A program made the position numbers and the translations under genes. The notes beneath the pieces were generated by a model. That model had not been told where the DNA came from. It saw only the letters and a list, made by a program, of their open reading frames with translations, and ran no database searches. From Candidatus Poribacteria bacterium (GTDB lineage: Bacteria > Poribacteria > WGA-4E > PCPOR2b), in the NCBI GenBank assembly GCA_022822005.1, contig JAJECO010000040.1, forward strand, positions 126,090-190,089: a stretch of DNA of 64,000 bases. The letters run 5' to 3'. This document shows, one piece after another, positions 28,117-37,749 of the stretch; within the stretch, counting starts at the first letter, position 1, and every line of letters begins with the position of its first letter.

Positions 28117-29526
28117 ATTTCTCGTTTTACACACTACGCATCACGCCCCATATTTCACACGCTATGTTGCGCTTTTCTACCACTCTTGTTGATCATCGGT
28201 TGCGATGGGACAGACGAATCACTGCGACAGAGTGAGGCGCTTATACGCTCAAACCGGTATGATGAAGCGATTGCTCTATTAGCGCAGGTCATCACGGCGG
28301 ATGAACGGAATCCCAAAGCGCGGCTCCTGATGGCGCAAGCACATGAAGCGCTGGAAAACTACGATCGCGCGATTCCCCAATTCAAGGCTGCGATCCGACT
28401 GTACGTCGCCCAGCCCGAAGAGCGGGCGATGGTACGCCTTCAATTAGCAAAGATTTATCTAAGATTGGGGGTCCGCAAGGAAGGGGTCAATCAACTGCGC
28501 GCGATTGTCCATTCTACATCGGACAGTGCGGTGATACAACAGGTCGCAGGACTGGTCAGTGATGCTTATCAAGTGGTTCAGATCACAAAGGGAAATCCAG
28601 ATAACTACTCCCCGAACTTCTCCCCCGATGGCAAACAGGTCGCCTTTGCATCGTCCCGCTTAGGTAACAGTGAAATCTATCTGATGGATGTGAATGGAAG
28701 CAATCTCCGACAGATAACATTCACACCGGATTTTAATGAAGATACCCCGAGATTTTTGGGTGATTCACGGTATATAGTGCACAGCCGAGAACCAAAAAGT
28801 GCCAGCGAAATCCATATTGTCCTCCAGAGCGATGGAACAACGCCGGTCTACGCAGGTATTTATGCCACTCACCTTGATAGAGAAGTAACACACGAACTAT
28901 TACCACTTGGATTGGGTGTCCGGGCACCGTGTTTATCACCAGATTGGAAGCGTGTGGTCTATGAGGCAAGTAGGAATAGAACCTTAGACCTATACCTCCT
29001 AGATTTGAACGACGTTGATCTGGAAAACATGGGGGGAAGTATAATCGTCCCTATTCCTATTACCGATAGTGAGGCAGACGAAGGCAGCTCAACCTTTTTT
29101 CCGGACGGAGAACGGCTCGCATTTGTGTCTGCGGGACCAGAAGGCACAGGTCCGCGTCGCGTAGCACCCGGTCGTAGCAAGCCGCTTCATCAAATCTACA
29201 CCATCAATGTTGATGGCACCGATGAAAAACATCTGAATCCCAACCCTTACGACTGTTACAGCCCGGTGATTGCCCCGGACGGGGAAACCATCGCCTTCGT
29301 CTCTGGACGGATGGATGACATTGAGATCTATCTGATGGATATAGATGGAACGAATGAGCGACGCATTACCAGTGACATCGGTGTCTCAGTCCAACCAGCC
29401 TTTTCGCCAGATGGAAGAAAACTTGCCTTTGTCTCCGATCGGAGCGGTAATCTCCAAATTTACCTAATGTCTCTTGATCAACCGGTGACGCGGGAGATGT
29501 TAGTCCAACGCCTGCAAGGAGAATGA
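28117..29526 (+). CDS. Lipoprotein with TPR repeats and PD40 (TolB-like) propeller
   Basis: A ~469-residue lipoprotein. TPR-like repeats cover the first ~130 residues (RYDEAIALLAQVITADERNP, ENYDRAIPQFKAAIRL). A PD40/TolB-like propeller follows (SPDGKQVAFASSRLGNSEI, APDGETIAFVSGRMDDIEI, SPDGRKLAFVSDRSGNLQI). The frame opens with no ATG or GTG; the first common start is TTG 28186. Upstream in-frame codons encode a perfect lipoprotein signal ending LLLIIGC. A strong GGAGGAAGGAGG lies 28094-28105, 11 bases before an ATT codon at 28117, so an AUU start or a base error is likely. The signal region is encoded by a 7-bp repeat tract. Confidence 0.75.
   Translation: MSRFTHYASRPIFHTLCCAFLPLLLIIGCDGTDESLRQSEALIRSNRYDEAIALLAQVITADERNPKARLLMAQAHEALENYDRAIPQFKAAIRLYVAQPEERAMVRLQLAKIYLRLGVRKEGVNQLRAIVHSTSDSAVIQQVAGLVSDAYQVVQITKGNPDNYSPNFSPDGKQVAFASSRLGNSEIYLMDVNGSNLRQITFTPDFNEDTPRFLGDSRYIVHSREPKSASEIHIVLQSDGTTPVYAGIYATHLDREVTHELLPLGLGVRAPCLSPDWKRVVYEASRNRTLDLYLLDLNDVDLENMGGSIIVPIPITDSEADEGSSTFFPDGERLAFVSAGPEGTGPRRVAPGRSKPLHQIYTINVDGTDEKHLNPNPYDCYSPVIAPDGETIAFVSGRMDDIEIYLMDIDGTNERRITSDIGVSVQPAFSPDGRKLAFVSDRSGNLQIYLMSLDQPVTREMLVQRLQGE
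28125..28166 (+). repeat. Degenerate 7-bp repeat tract encoding a signal peptide
   Basis: Six contiguous 7-base units read TTTTACA, CACTACG, CATCACG, CCCCATA, TTTCACA and CGCTATG. The first three align unit by unit with those of the long array at 60146-60215. In both, the reading frame gives RFTHY(A/V)SR just before the hydrophobic core of the signal peptide. Confidence 0.6.
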
Positions 29527-29701
29527 CCTCTCAGCCAGAATTGTCATTCCCATTCTCCAGTTTCTCAACACTCAGGAGTGCCCACAGCGCTCAAGCGTTC
29601 CACCGTTAGCAGAACAGTGATAATCTTGCCTACGGCGGGTAGCTTATACACCTGATTTAGTAGTGCATTCGAGGTATCCGAAAACGAAAGGAAAGATGTC
29701 T

Positions 29702-31966
29702 ATGGGTTGTCAATCAAAGAGATGTTCTCCTTCTCAGGGGGACGAACCTTACAGAATCTACTCGCTCCTCTGTTTTTTTGTATATTTGCTCATTTTAATC
29801 CCCTCCACCGGCAACGCAATCTCAACAAACGCTACTGACTATCAGGCGATGGCGTATCGGACGTTTAGCAGTATCGAGATTGACGGTGATTTCAATGAGC
29901 CCGATTGGCAAGAAGCCAAACCTGTCGGTCAGTTTAGTCAAGTTGAACCGGATGCGGGTGAACCAATGACCCTACCGACCGAAGTGCGCATCCTCTATGA
30001 TGAAGAGAATGTCTACTTCGGCTTTACCTGTTTTGATTCAGATATTTCCAAGCTAGTCGCCAACGATATGCGACGTGACGCACGTGAATTGCATGAGAAC
30101 GACTATGTCTTTCTTATTCTCGACACCTACAACGATAAACGGAGTGGCGTTGCGTTCCGGGTGAACGCATTGGGAGCGGTGCAGGATACCGCCGTAACTA
30201 ATAGTGGAGATAGCTTCAACAGAGATTGGGATGCCGTGGTAGAGTGCCAGAGTCAAATCCATTCCGACCGATGGACATCAGAAATTTCTATCCCCTTCGG
30301 TCAACTCCGCTTCAAGGAGAGCGAACAGATGACATGGGGGTTGAATTTGTCACGCGGCATCCGTCGAACCAATGAGGAAGGAACCTGGGCGCCGGTGCCC
30401 TCATCGTATGGTGGACGTGCGAAATATCGCACTGCGTATATGGGCAGTTTAGTCGGCATAGAGGGGATCAAGCCGAAAAGACAGATCGAGTTTCTACCCT
30501 ACGTTTTACCCGGTGTGAGTCGAATCGAAGAGGATGATAAGACGGATGGGGAGTTCGAGGTTGGCTTAGACCTCAAGTATGGACTGACCACGAATCTCAT
30601 CGCTGATCTGACCTTGAACACAGATTTTGCACAGGTTGAAGCTGACGAAGAACAGGTCAATCTGACCCGCTTTAGTCTATTTTTTCCTGAGAAGCGTCCT
30701 TTCTTCTTGGAGGGAGCGGGCCTTTTCGATTTTGGCGTTCCGCGTCCTAGCTTCCGGCGCCCACCACCGCTGCTTCTTTTTTACAGTCGTCGAATCGGTA
30801 TCGAGGAGGGACATGCCGTTCCAATCCTCGGAGGTGGCAAAATTACGGGAAAACTGGGCCCCTATGGCGTAGGATTGCTCAATGTGTTCACCAATGAATT
30901 TCACACAGATGAATCAATTACTGATCCCGATGATATTGTCGATGTGCCACGCACGAACTATTCTGTACTAAGGATGACACGAGACCTTTTCAGTGGGTCT
31001 CGTGTCGGGTTGATTGGCATAAACAAGCAAGATTCAGAGAATTACAATCGCGCTGGTGGACTTGATTTTTCGTACCGTCCAGCCGACAGATTGGAAATTC
31101 GTGGGTTATGGGCAAGGACAGCCGACTCAGAGGACGAGGCCGATGTCGGAGGTAGTGATGCGTGGTATATTGGTTCAAATTGGCAGGATAATCTGTTTGA
31201 CCTGTCAGTTGGATACACGGATACCGGTGATAATTTCAACCCAGAGGTTGGATACGTTCGACACGAAGGAAGTCGTCGATTCCGCAGTCAAACGGAGTAC
31301 ACACCTCGACCGCGTAAATTCGGGATTCGCGAAATTCAGGTGGGACCGGAGATAGACTATGTTCTCACTCAGGAAAATGAACTGAAAACCCGTGATCTCA
31401 CACTCGGTAGCCGGATTGAACTCGACAATGGTGAGCGGATTACGTTACAAGCCATACGTACAGCGGAGCATCTCGAAGAAGATTTCGATATATACGATGA
31501 CATTATTATTCCCATCGACGAATATGAATTTAATTGGTTCCGCGCAATGATCGAAACCGCACAAAGCGGGATGTTCGCTGGACAGTTTGGGGTGAATGTT
31601 GGCGATTTCTTCGACGGGACGAGACGGGGATTCGAGATTGACGCCAGTTTCAAACCCAATGGACGGCTCGTGGTAGAAACGCAATATCAATTTGACCGGG
31701 TCGAACTCCCTGTGGGATCTTTTAATGCGAATTTAGTGGCAAGCCGGGTTGTCTATTCCTTCTCCACCCGACTCTTTGCAAAGCTGTTCGCACAGTGGAA
31801 CAGCACCGACGATGTGGTTTCAACCAACTTTCTGATCAACTATATCTATCGCCCGGGCAGCGACCTCTACTTTGTATTTAACCAAGTTTATGACGAGGAT
31901 GGCGGGACGATCGGTCTCTCGGAATCAACGGTTGTCGGGAAGATGACGTATTGGTGGAATCCGTAA
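29702..31966 (+). CDS. DUF5916 outer-membrane protein with CBM9-like N-terminus
   Basis: A 754-residue exported protein. A signal peptide (~18-40) is followed by a CBM9-like domain (IEIDGDFNEPDWQEAKPVG, then VRILYDEENVYFGFTCFD). The remaining ~480 residues match the DUF5916 beta-barrel (ADLTLNTDFAQVEADEEQV, LFFPEKRPFFLEGAGLFDF) and end in alternating aromatic strands and a terminal W-N-P typical of outer-membrane barrels. ATG 29702 has AAGGAAAG at good spacing; ATG 29696 overlaps that site. Family members often sit with TonB or carbohydrate systems, but their role is unsettled. Kelch and PD40 genes flank it. Confidence 0.85.
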   Translation: MGCQSKRCSPSQGDEPYRIYSLLCFFVYLLILIPSTGNAISTNATDYQAMAYRTFSSIEIDGDFNEPDWQEAKPVGQFSQVEPDAGEPMTLPTEVRILYDEENVYFGFTCFDSDISKLVANDMRRDARELHENDYVFLILDTYNDKRSGVAFRVNALGAVQDTAVTNSGDSFNRDWDAVVECQSQIHSDRWTSEISIPFGQLRFKESEQMTWGLNLSRGIRRTNEEGTWAPVPSSYGGRAKYRTAYMGSLVGIEGIKPKRQIEFLPYVLPGVSRIEEDDKTDGEFEVGLDLKYGLTTNLIADLTLNTDFAQVEADEEQVNLTRFSLFFPEKRPFFLEGAGLFDFGVPRPSFRRPPPLLLFYSRRIGIEEGHAVPILGGGKITGKLGPYGVGLLNVFTNEFHTDESITDPDDIVDVPRTNYSVLRMTRDLFSGSRVGLIGINKQDSENYNRAGGLDFSYRPADRLEIRGLWARTADSEDEADVGGSDAWYIGSNWQDNLFDLSVGYTDTGDNFNPEVGYVRHEGSRRFRSQTEYTPRPRKFGIREIQVGPEIDYVLTQENELKTRDLTLGSRIELDNGERITLQAIRTAEHLEEDFDIYDDIIIPIDEYEFNWFRAMIETAQSGMFAGQFGVNVGDFFDGTRRGFEIDASFKPNGRLVVETQYQFDRVELPVGSFNANLVASRVVYSFSTRLFAKLFAQWNSTDDVVSTNFLINYIYRPGSDLYFVFNQVYDEDGGTIGLSESTVVGKMTYWWNP

Positions 31967-32016
31967 GGCAATCGATGTGCGATGAACGAGAGACAGGGAA
32001 CGAAAGGAACTTCTTA

Positions 32017-33057
32017 ATGAAACGGTTTTTGAGTTGGACACTTGGACTTGGTTTAGCGATAAATGGACTGTTCGCACTCTCTCCGATTAGCCTTGCGGCA
32101 GAGGGGGAATGGTCCAAAAAAACTGACCTGCCTTTTCCGAGACTCTTTTTCTCGGTAAGCGCAGCAGGTGAGTTGGTTTACGTTATCGGTGGTATGCTTG
32201 CTGCACCTGTCGCGAGAGTTGACGTCTACAACCCCGCGACTGACACATGGGCACAGAAAGCAGACATGCTATCTGCACGCGCGGGAATCGTAACTGCGGC
32301 TGTTAACGGAAAGATATACGCTATCGGCGGTTGGAATAACGAAGCCCCTGCGCTCTCGACCATAGAAGAATACGATCCGGCAACCGATAGGTGGACACAG
32401 AAAGCCGACATGCCCACGGCACGGGTGTTTTTCACAACTGCTGTTGTCGACGGAAAGATCTATGTGATTGGTGGTATAGCAACAAATTTCGGTCCGGTAC
32501 TTCCGGCTATCGAAGTTTACGATCCAGCGACTGACAAGTGGGATCAAAAAGCGGACATGCCAAATCCCCGGTCGGGCATGTCCGCTGCAACTGTGGATGG
32601 AAGAATCTATTTGTTCGGTGGCACGTCTAACGTACAAGGACCCGTGCTTGCAACCGTTGAGGAATACGATCCTACGACGGAGACTTGGACACCAAAAACT
32701 AATATGCCAACCAAGAGGAGTGCTTTAGCAACTAGCGTTATTGGTGCACGAATCTACGCGATTGGTGGTACTACTGTCATACAAGGTCCTGGTCTATCCA
32801 CGGTTGAGAGGTATGACCCCGCGAGTGATACGTGGTTGAAGGAAACAGATATGCCAACGGCGAGAGTGTTCTTGGGAGCAGGTGTTGTAGGCAACAAGAT
32901 TTATGCCGCTGGTGGGGTTGCAGAAGGGCTAGGTCCCGCCATTCTACCGGCCATGGAAGAATTTGATACCGGCACATTGCATGTCGAAGAAAACGACAAA
33001 GTGCTAACACGGTGGGGGCAGATAAAGAAAGGGTATTGGAACAATGACCTTAAATGA
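32017..33057 (+). CDS. Secreted Kelch-repeat protein with W-G-x-I-K tail
   Basis: A 346-residue exported protein. The signal peptide ends PISLAA. About six Kelch blades follow with the typical patterns VYVIGGM, IYAIGGW, IYVIGGI, IYLFGGT and IYAIGGT, and repeated ATDxWxQKADMPTAR. It probably forms a propeller for binding. The C-terminus (VLTRWGQIKKGYWNND) shares a short W-G-x-(I/M)-K tail with three LamG proteins in this window. AAGGAAC precedes the ATG. The last 14 bases overlap the next gene. Confidence 0.87.
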   Translation: MKRFLSWTLGLGLAINGLFALSPISLAAEGEWSKKTDLPFPRLFFSVSAAGELVYVIGGMLAAPVARVDVYNPATDTWAQKADMLSARAGIVTAAVNGKIYAIGGWNNEAPALSTIEEYDPATDRWTQKADMPTARVFFTTAVVDGKIYVIGGIATNFGPVLPAIEVYDPATDKWDQKADMPNPRSGMSAATVDGRIYLFGGTSNVQGPVLATVEEYDPTTETWTPKTNMPTKRSALATSVIGARIYAIGGTTVIQGPGLSTVERYDPASDTWLKETDMPTARVFLGAGVVGNKIYAAGGVAEGLGPAILPAMEEFDTGTLHVEENDKVLTRWGQIKKGYWNNDLK

Positions 33058-33658
33058 AACAACGGAGAAAACTTTTGTTTCCAAAGAATTGATGAAAGAC
33101 CTCTTTATCGCTCAATACGCCAAGCCCTTGGACTTAGAGGAGATTAATCTAAGTCAATTAACGCCGTTTCAACGCGCGCTATTGGTCACAGATGGGACAG
33201 TTACGCGATTTATTGAAGCCCATACGTTCTCTCCAGTCGAAGTTGTGTTGCTCCACCAGGAGACGCAAACCCTGCCTGCCGATCACGTTTGGCTTGAAAC
33301 CGAAAAAGGAACAGAAGTAATCGCCCGCCGGGTGATGCTGCAAACGGGGCACACGAGGGGTAAGCAGCCGATCGCCCATACTTATGCGACCTCACTCATT
33401 GTGTCGGACCGCATCCCACAGGCCATTAGGGAAGGCTTAACCTTCAAGGGGAAGGGTTTGGGACAACTCTTACAACGCAGCGGTTTAGAAACCCGACGGG
33501 ATCTGCTGTGGTGGGGCATCAGCCACCCAAAAGATCTGCCAGAGGCGTTCCTTCGTCTGGAAGGGCAACCGTTTCTCAGTCGAACCTATCGTATCGTCAC
33601 TGACGGACATCCTATCATGCTAATCCGCGAACAGTTTCCATTTGACCAACACGTATGA
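33044..33658 (+). CDS. Chorismate lyase-like (DUF98) family protein
   Basis: A 204-residue cytoplasmic protein similar to the chorismate pyruvate-lyase/DUF98 family. Family marks are LTPFQRALLVTDGTVTRFIE, EVIARRVMLQT and the end LSRTYRIVTDGHPIMLIREQF. Relatives remove pyruvate from chorismate to give 4- or 3-hydroxybenzoate, but many members are uncharacterised. No quinone or chorismate gene is nearby. The start overlaps the Kelch gene by 14 bases (ATGACC...TGA). This overlap suggests translational coupling, although one product is exported and the other is not. Confidence 0.65.
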   Translation: MTLNETTEKTFVSKELMKDLFIAQYAKPLDLEEINLSQLTPFQRALLVTDGTVTRFIEAHTFSPVEVVLLHQETQTLPADHVWLETEKGTEVIARRVMLQTGHTRGKQPIAHTYATSLIVSDRIPQAIREGLTFKGKGLGQLLQRSGLETRRDLLWWGISHPKDLPEAFLRLEGQPFLSRTYRIVTDGHPIMLIREQFPFDQHV

Positions 33659-33715
33659 GAAACGAGCATCTCACAAAATAGCTGCTACTGTTTATCTCAA
33701 ACCCCTCACGGTCTC

Positions 33716-34822
33716 CTATTGCAGACGTCCACGTCCCAGAAGGGGCCAAACCGTCTCGACAATCCCATCGCGGATACCGTAGATTTCGTCGTGTAATGCG
33801 ACGGTGACATCTGAGTAGCCGATAACAAACTCAATTTTGTCCCCGACACGCGGCGTTTCACTCGGCTCAGTGAGTTTAACCGTCCCGTGTTCCGCCGACA
33901 ACCCCACTGATTCTACGCCCGAATCTATAATAGGATCGGGATCTGCTGCGCCCACACTCATGGTCTTTCTCCCAGCATCGCAGATAATCCGCGTGGGTGC
34001 AGGACGACTGGTAACTGCGGCAAGGACAGTAAGCGCATACGGATGTTCGACGCCGTATTGATGACGGTAAATAACGTCACAGAAAATTCCACCGCCCGCC
34101 TGAATCTCCGTGATGCCCGGCTGGAAAGCGCTGATCCAGTAGGTTCCCGTTCCCCCACAACTGATGATGTCGATAGGCATCCCTTCGTTTCGGCATTTCT
34201 GTGCGGTGTCCGTCACGGAGGTCAGCGCATCGTCAATCATCCGTTTTTTCTCCTCTGGATCCTCAATACGAAGCGCGATTGACTCCCATGTAAAGAGACC
34301 GGCAAGTTGTACCCCTTTCCTCCCTTGGATCTTGCGAGCCAGAGCAAGAACTGGTTCTCCAGGATCCAGGCCGGCTCGATCCATACCCGTGTTGATTTCA
34401 ATGACAAGGCGAACACAGACACCCTTCTCACAGGCGGCGCGGTCAATGGCTTCTACATGCTCCTCACAGTCAACAGCGACCATGACATCCGCATGTTTCC
34501 GTAGATTGACCAGCCGTGCGACCTTTTGTGGTCCAACAATTTGGTTAGCGATGAGAATGTCCTTTACACCGCCAGCAGCCATAACTTCCGCTTCACCAAG
34601 CTTGGCGCAGGTAACGCCGATGGCACCCGCATCAATGAGTTTATGGGCGAGTGCTGGGCTTTTCATCCCCTTTGTATGGGGTCGCCAATTGACCCCGGCA
34701 TCATGGATAATAGTGGACGACATCCGGTCTATATTGCGCTCCATCGTTGGTAAATCGATCAGGAGCGCCGGCGTGTCCAGTTCTTCTTTACGACAACCGA
34801 CGAGATTCGTGTGTGCTATCAT
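33716..34822 (-). CDS. DSD1-type PLP enzyme (D-threonine aldolase / D-serine dehydratase-like)
   Basis: A 368-residue fold-III PLP enzyme. It has an alanine-racemase-type N-terminus with ELDTPALLIDLPTMERNI and the PLP lysine in WRPHTKGMKSP. The C-terminal part holds the metal-binding end typical of DSD1-like enzymes (VALHDEIYGI). These enzymes cleave or dehydrate D-3-hydroxy amino acids such as D-threonine or D-serine. Start 34822 (MIAHTNLVGCRKEELDTP) matches the family; a GTG start at 34921 would place the N-terminus inside the preceding gene. It is the last gene of a four-gene minus-strand set with a D-xylonate dehydratase. Confidence 0.85.
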   Translation of the reverse strand: MIAHTNLVGCRKEELDTPALLIDLPTMERNIDRMSSTIIHDAGVNWRPHTKGMKSPALAHKLIDAGAIGVTCAKLGEAEVMAAGGVKDILIANQIVGPQKVARLVNLRKHADVMVAVDCEEHVEAIDRAACEKGVCVRLVIEINTGMDRAGLDPGEPVLALARKIQGRKGVQLAGLFTWESIALRIEDPEEKKRMIDDALTSVTDTAQKCRNEGMPIDIISCGGTGTYWISAFQPGITEIQAGGGIFCDVIYRHQYGVEHPYALTVLAAVTSRPAPTRIICDAGRKTMSVGAADPDPIIDSGVESVGLSAEHGTVKLTEPSETPRVGDKIEFVIGYSDVTVALHDEIYGIRDGIVETVWPLLGRGRLQ

Positions 34823-34908
34823 AATAAACCCGCAATTTCCGCCTCTGGGTAATTGAGGCAAGCGATGCGGACTCCTTTCTGTTAATTGAAATCTGAGTTT
34901 TGCTTGCG

Positions 34909-34922
34909 TTTTACGTTTCACG
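34909..34922. repeat. Two 7-bp repeat units at end of dehydratase gene
   Basis: TTTTACG (34909-34915) and TTTCACG (34916-34922) match units of the array at 60146-60215. Read on the minus strand they supply the last codons and the TAA stop of the dehydratase (ending KRET). Confidence 0.45.
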
Positions 34923-36902
34923 CTTTATACCGGCTTCAAGTGTTTCGATAATTGCATCCACATCGTAGACACAACCGCCCCATGTACCTCCACCGACGCT
35001 TTGGAGTGCTGCCCACAGGCGTGTATCGTCTGGTAGCAGATCATCGGGGGCAAGGTCTGGACGTAGAGATCGTTCGGCAAGGCGTTGCGTCCCCGTCTCA
35101 ACCCCGAAGATCTGATCGCCATGACCGACCAAATCAATGCTTCCTTCAAGCCGATTCCGATCAACCTGAATCTGAATCTGATCGCCATCAATCAACTTGC
35201 CGATGGGACCGCCCGCTAACGCTTCTGGACCCACATGTCCAATGCACGCGCCGGTTGATACGCCAGAGAATCGTGCATCGGTAATCAGGGCAACATGCTT
35301 ACCAAACGAAAGATGTTTGAGCGCGGCTGTGATCTGATAGACCTCCTCCATGCCGGATCCCATTGGACCGCGGGAGCAAAGCACCATTACCTCGCCCGGC
35401 TTGATCTGGTCATCATCATTGCTTTTGAGTGCCCGAATAGCGTCCCGTTCGCGCACAAACACACGGGCTCGACCAGTCATGCGGTAGACGCCATCTTCAT
35501 CAACAACGCTGGGATCGATTGCAGTGCTTTTAATGACAGAACCTTCTGGTGCAAGATTCCCACGCGGAAAGGTGACCGTGCTGGTCAAGCCACGCGCCTG
35601 CGCAGCTTCCAGACTCATGATCACATCGTCCGGATCAATCCCGTCCCGTTCCATCAAGAGGTCTCGCACACGCTGACGACGTTCCGATTTCTCCCACCAA
35701 TCGAGGTTTCGTCCAAGAGGTTCACCTGTAGCGGTGATAACATCCTCGTTCAACAGACCTAACTCCCGTAAATGCAGCATCACTTCAGGCACACCGCCCG
35801 CCAAAAAGACCTGAACAGTTGGATGACCGACAGGACCATTGGGCAGAACATCGACGAGGCGGGGCACACGCCAATTAATCTCCATCCAATCTTCGACGGT
35901 TGGCCGATCAAGTTTCGCCGCATGTGCGATGGCAGGGATATGCAGGAGCAGATTGGTTGAACCGCCGCATGCGGCGTGGACGACCATGGCGTTATGTACC
36001 GCTTCGTCTGTCAAGATATCCCCCATTTTGAGACCTTTTGCATCGAGATTGACCAAGGCACGCGCGGATCGCTTCGCCATATCCGACCAGATCGGTTGTC
36101 CCGACGGTGCTAGCCCAGAATGTGGTAACGTCATCCCCAGCGCTTCCGCGACCACCTGCGATGTTCCAGCAGTGCCAAGAAATTGGCACCCGCCTCCCGG
36201 ACTTGCACAGGCTTTACAGCCGAGGTCAGAGGCATCCTGCAAGGAAATTTCCCCGTGCGCAAAACGGGCGCCGATGGACTGAATTTTGCCCGCATCTTCA
36301 CCTTCGGTAGGTGGCAGCGTGACACCGCCGGGGACCAACACACACGGCAGATCGCGCATCGCAGCGATTGCGATCATCGCAGCGGGAAGCCCCTTGTCAC
36401 AGGTCGCTACCATCATCACCCCTTTGCGCGTCGGTAATGACCGAATGAGACGCCGGAAGACCACTGCAGCATCATTACGATAGGCGAGGCTATCCATCAT
36501 CCCGGGTGTGCCCTGCGTACGACCATCACACGGATCCGAACAGAACCCAGCAAACGGGATCATGCCGAGTTCTTTGAATTCCTCCGCAGCAGCCTGCATC
36601 AACAATCCTACTTCCCAATGGCCGGTATGGTAGCCAAGGGCGATCGGACTTCCGTCGGGCGCGCGGATTCCGCCTTGCGTGCTTAGGATGAGGAACTCTC
36701 TGCGATTAAGTTCACCGGGCGCCCAACCCATACCCGCATTATGGCTCCAAGCGAAGACATCCCCGCTCGGCAAATTGAGCAACATCTCCGGTGTCAATGG
36801 CAGACTGCCCTCAGGACCGGATGAATGGGTCTCTAAATCGTAAATTGTGGAATCGTTAGAATCCAAAAGTTCATTGTAATCAACAGTTTTCTTAGAAGCC
36901 AT
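34911..36902 (-). CDS. D-xylonate dehydratase, YjhG/YagF family
   Basis: A 663-residue Fe-S dehydratase of the IlvD/Edd superfamily, YjhG/YagF branch. It removes water from D-xylonate or a similar sugar acid to give a 2-keto-3-deoxy acid. Family marks run through it: [72 protein letters not shown] and [19 protein letters not shown]. Cysteines in SDPCDG, TCDKG and KACA fit the cluster ligands. Length matches E. coli YagF and YjhG. It lies between a PhyH gene and a DSD1-type gene, so a sugar-acid or 3-hydroxy-acid pathway is likely. Confidence 0.93.
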   Translation of the reverse strand: MASKKTVDYNELLDSNDSTIYDLETHSSGPEGSLPLTPEMLLNLPSGDVFAWSHNAGMGWAPGELNRREFLILSTQGGIRAPDGSPIALGYHTGHWEVGLLMQAAAEEFKELGMIPFAGFCSDPCDGRTQGTPGMMDSLAYRNDAAVVFRRLIRSLPTRKGVMMVATCDKGLPAAMIAIAAMRDLPCVLVPGGVTLPPTEGEDAGKIQSIGARFAHGEISLQDASDLGCKACASPGGGCQFLGTAGTSQVVAEALGMTLPHSGLAPSGQPIWSDMAKRSARALVNLDAKGLKMGDILTDEAVHNAMVVHAACGGSTNLLLHIPAIAHAAKLDRPTVEDWMEINWRVPRLVDVLPNGPVGHPTVQVFLAGGVPEVMLHLRELGLLNEDVITATGEPLGRNLDWWEKSERRQRVRDLLMERDGIDPDDVIMSLEAAQARGLTSTVTFPRGNLAPEGSVIKSTAIDPSVVDEDGVYRMTGRARVFVRERDAIRALKSNDDDQIKPGEVMVLCSRGPMGSGMEEVYQITAALKHLSFGKHVALITDARFSGVSTGACIGHVGPEALAGGPIGKLIDGDQIQIQVDRNRLEGSIDLVGHGDQIFGVETGTQRLAERSLRPDLAPDDLLPDDTRLWAALQSVGGGTWGGCVYDVDAIIETLEAGIKRET

Positions 36903-36985
36903 GTCATACCTACTTTCGTATCAGTACAGGTTCCGATAAATCGGAATGCTCGGAACGGCAAAAACGTGCCCTCATGTTGCACACA

Positions 36986-37717
36986 TCACAGCGGCTTACC
37001 GCGCAATGCCTGCCGACACTGCATCAGACCGTTGCCGGTGACGTTATATGCAAAGGTGTTCATCCGCCGAGGGAGATCAGAGGTATTGGCGGCGGAACCG
37101 TGAATAATTAGCGCGTTGAAAAAGACGCCATCGCCCGGTTCCATCTCCACTTGGACGGCGTCCTCGCGTTCCTGGTAATGTCCCGGCAAGAAAACACCAA
37201 ATGTCTGTTGACGTCGTTGATGTTCCTGCAAACCCCATTTATGGCTGCCGGGAACAAATTGGATGCAGCCGTTCTCTCGGGTTGTCGCATCAATTGCAAG
37301 TTGGCAATTCACCATCAAGGGACGGTTATCATCTCGGTTCCAATAGGCATAATCCTGGTGCCATGGAATCGCTGTGCCATCTTTTGCATCTTTGGGGAGC
37401 AGCTTGCTGTGATATAGTGAGACATCAGGACCAATCATTTGTTCGAGAATGTCCAACATCGTATCTGAACGCAGTATTTTGCTCAGAGTCGGGCTTATTA
37501 ATTCACTGTTCATCAGCTGCTTAAGGCGTGGGGGTAGGTTCGGGTCATCGAACTCTTCCCACGAGAGACCAACCCCTTCGACCGGGTGTTCTGCCATGCG
37601 ATTGTGGATATCTTCGATATCTTCACGGATCTTTTCTATATCTTCAGGCGAGGCGAGGGCTTTTTTTAGAATAAATCCATTCTCATCATAAGATTGCTTT
37701 TCTTCGGGAGTGAGCAT
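36986..37717 (-). CDS. Phytanoyl-CoA dioxygenase (PhyH) family protein
   Basis: A 243-residue Fe(II)/2-oxoglutarate oxygenase. The iron ligands are H120 and D122 (IPWHQDYAYW) and H206 (LIIHGSAAN), with R217 likely for 2-oxoglutarate. The start 37717 (MLTPEEKQSYDENGF) is chosen because AAAGGA lies nine bases before it and it matches the common PhyH N-terminus. Upstream in-frame ATGs at 37726 and 37735 are possible. It lies 32 bases after the transporter gene and 83 bases before the xylonate dehydratase, so the set is probably co-transcribed. Confidence 0.9.
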   Translation of the reverse strand: MLTPEEKQSYDENGFILKKALASPEDIEKIREDIEDIHNRMAEHPVEGVGLSWEEFDDPNLPPRLKQLMNSELISPTLSKILRSDTMLDILEQMIGPDVSLYHSKLLPKDAKDGTAIPWHQDYAYWNRDDNRPLMVNCQLAIDATTRENGCIQFVPGSHKWGLQEHQRRQQTFGVFLPGHYQEREDAVQVEMEPGDGVFFNALIIHGSAANTSDLPRRMNTFAYNVTGNGLMQCRQALRGKPL

Positions 37718-37749
37718 CAAATCCATTCCTTTCATGACAATTTCAAGGT

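Noticed and set aside
28164-28200. ATG at 28164 as start of the TPR-PD40 protein
   Set aside because: It is out of frame with the gene and gives no hydrophobic signal; the lipobox frame runs through ATT 28117.
34164-34856. A 230-codon plus-strand open frame opposite the DSD1-type gene
   Set aside because: Low-complexity Ser/Arg product, antisense to a well-conserved enzyme.
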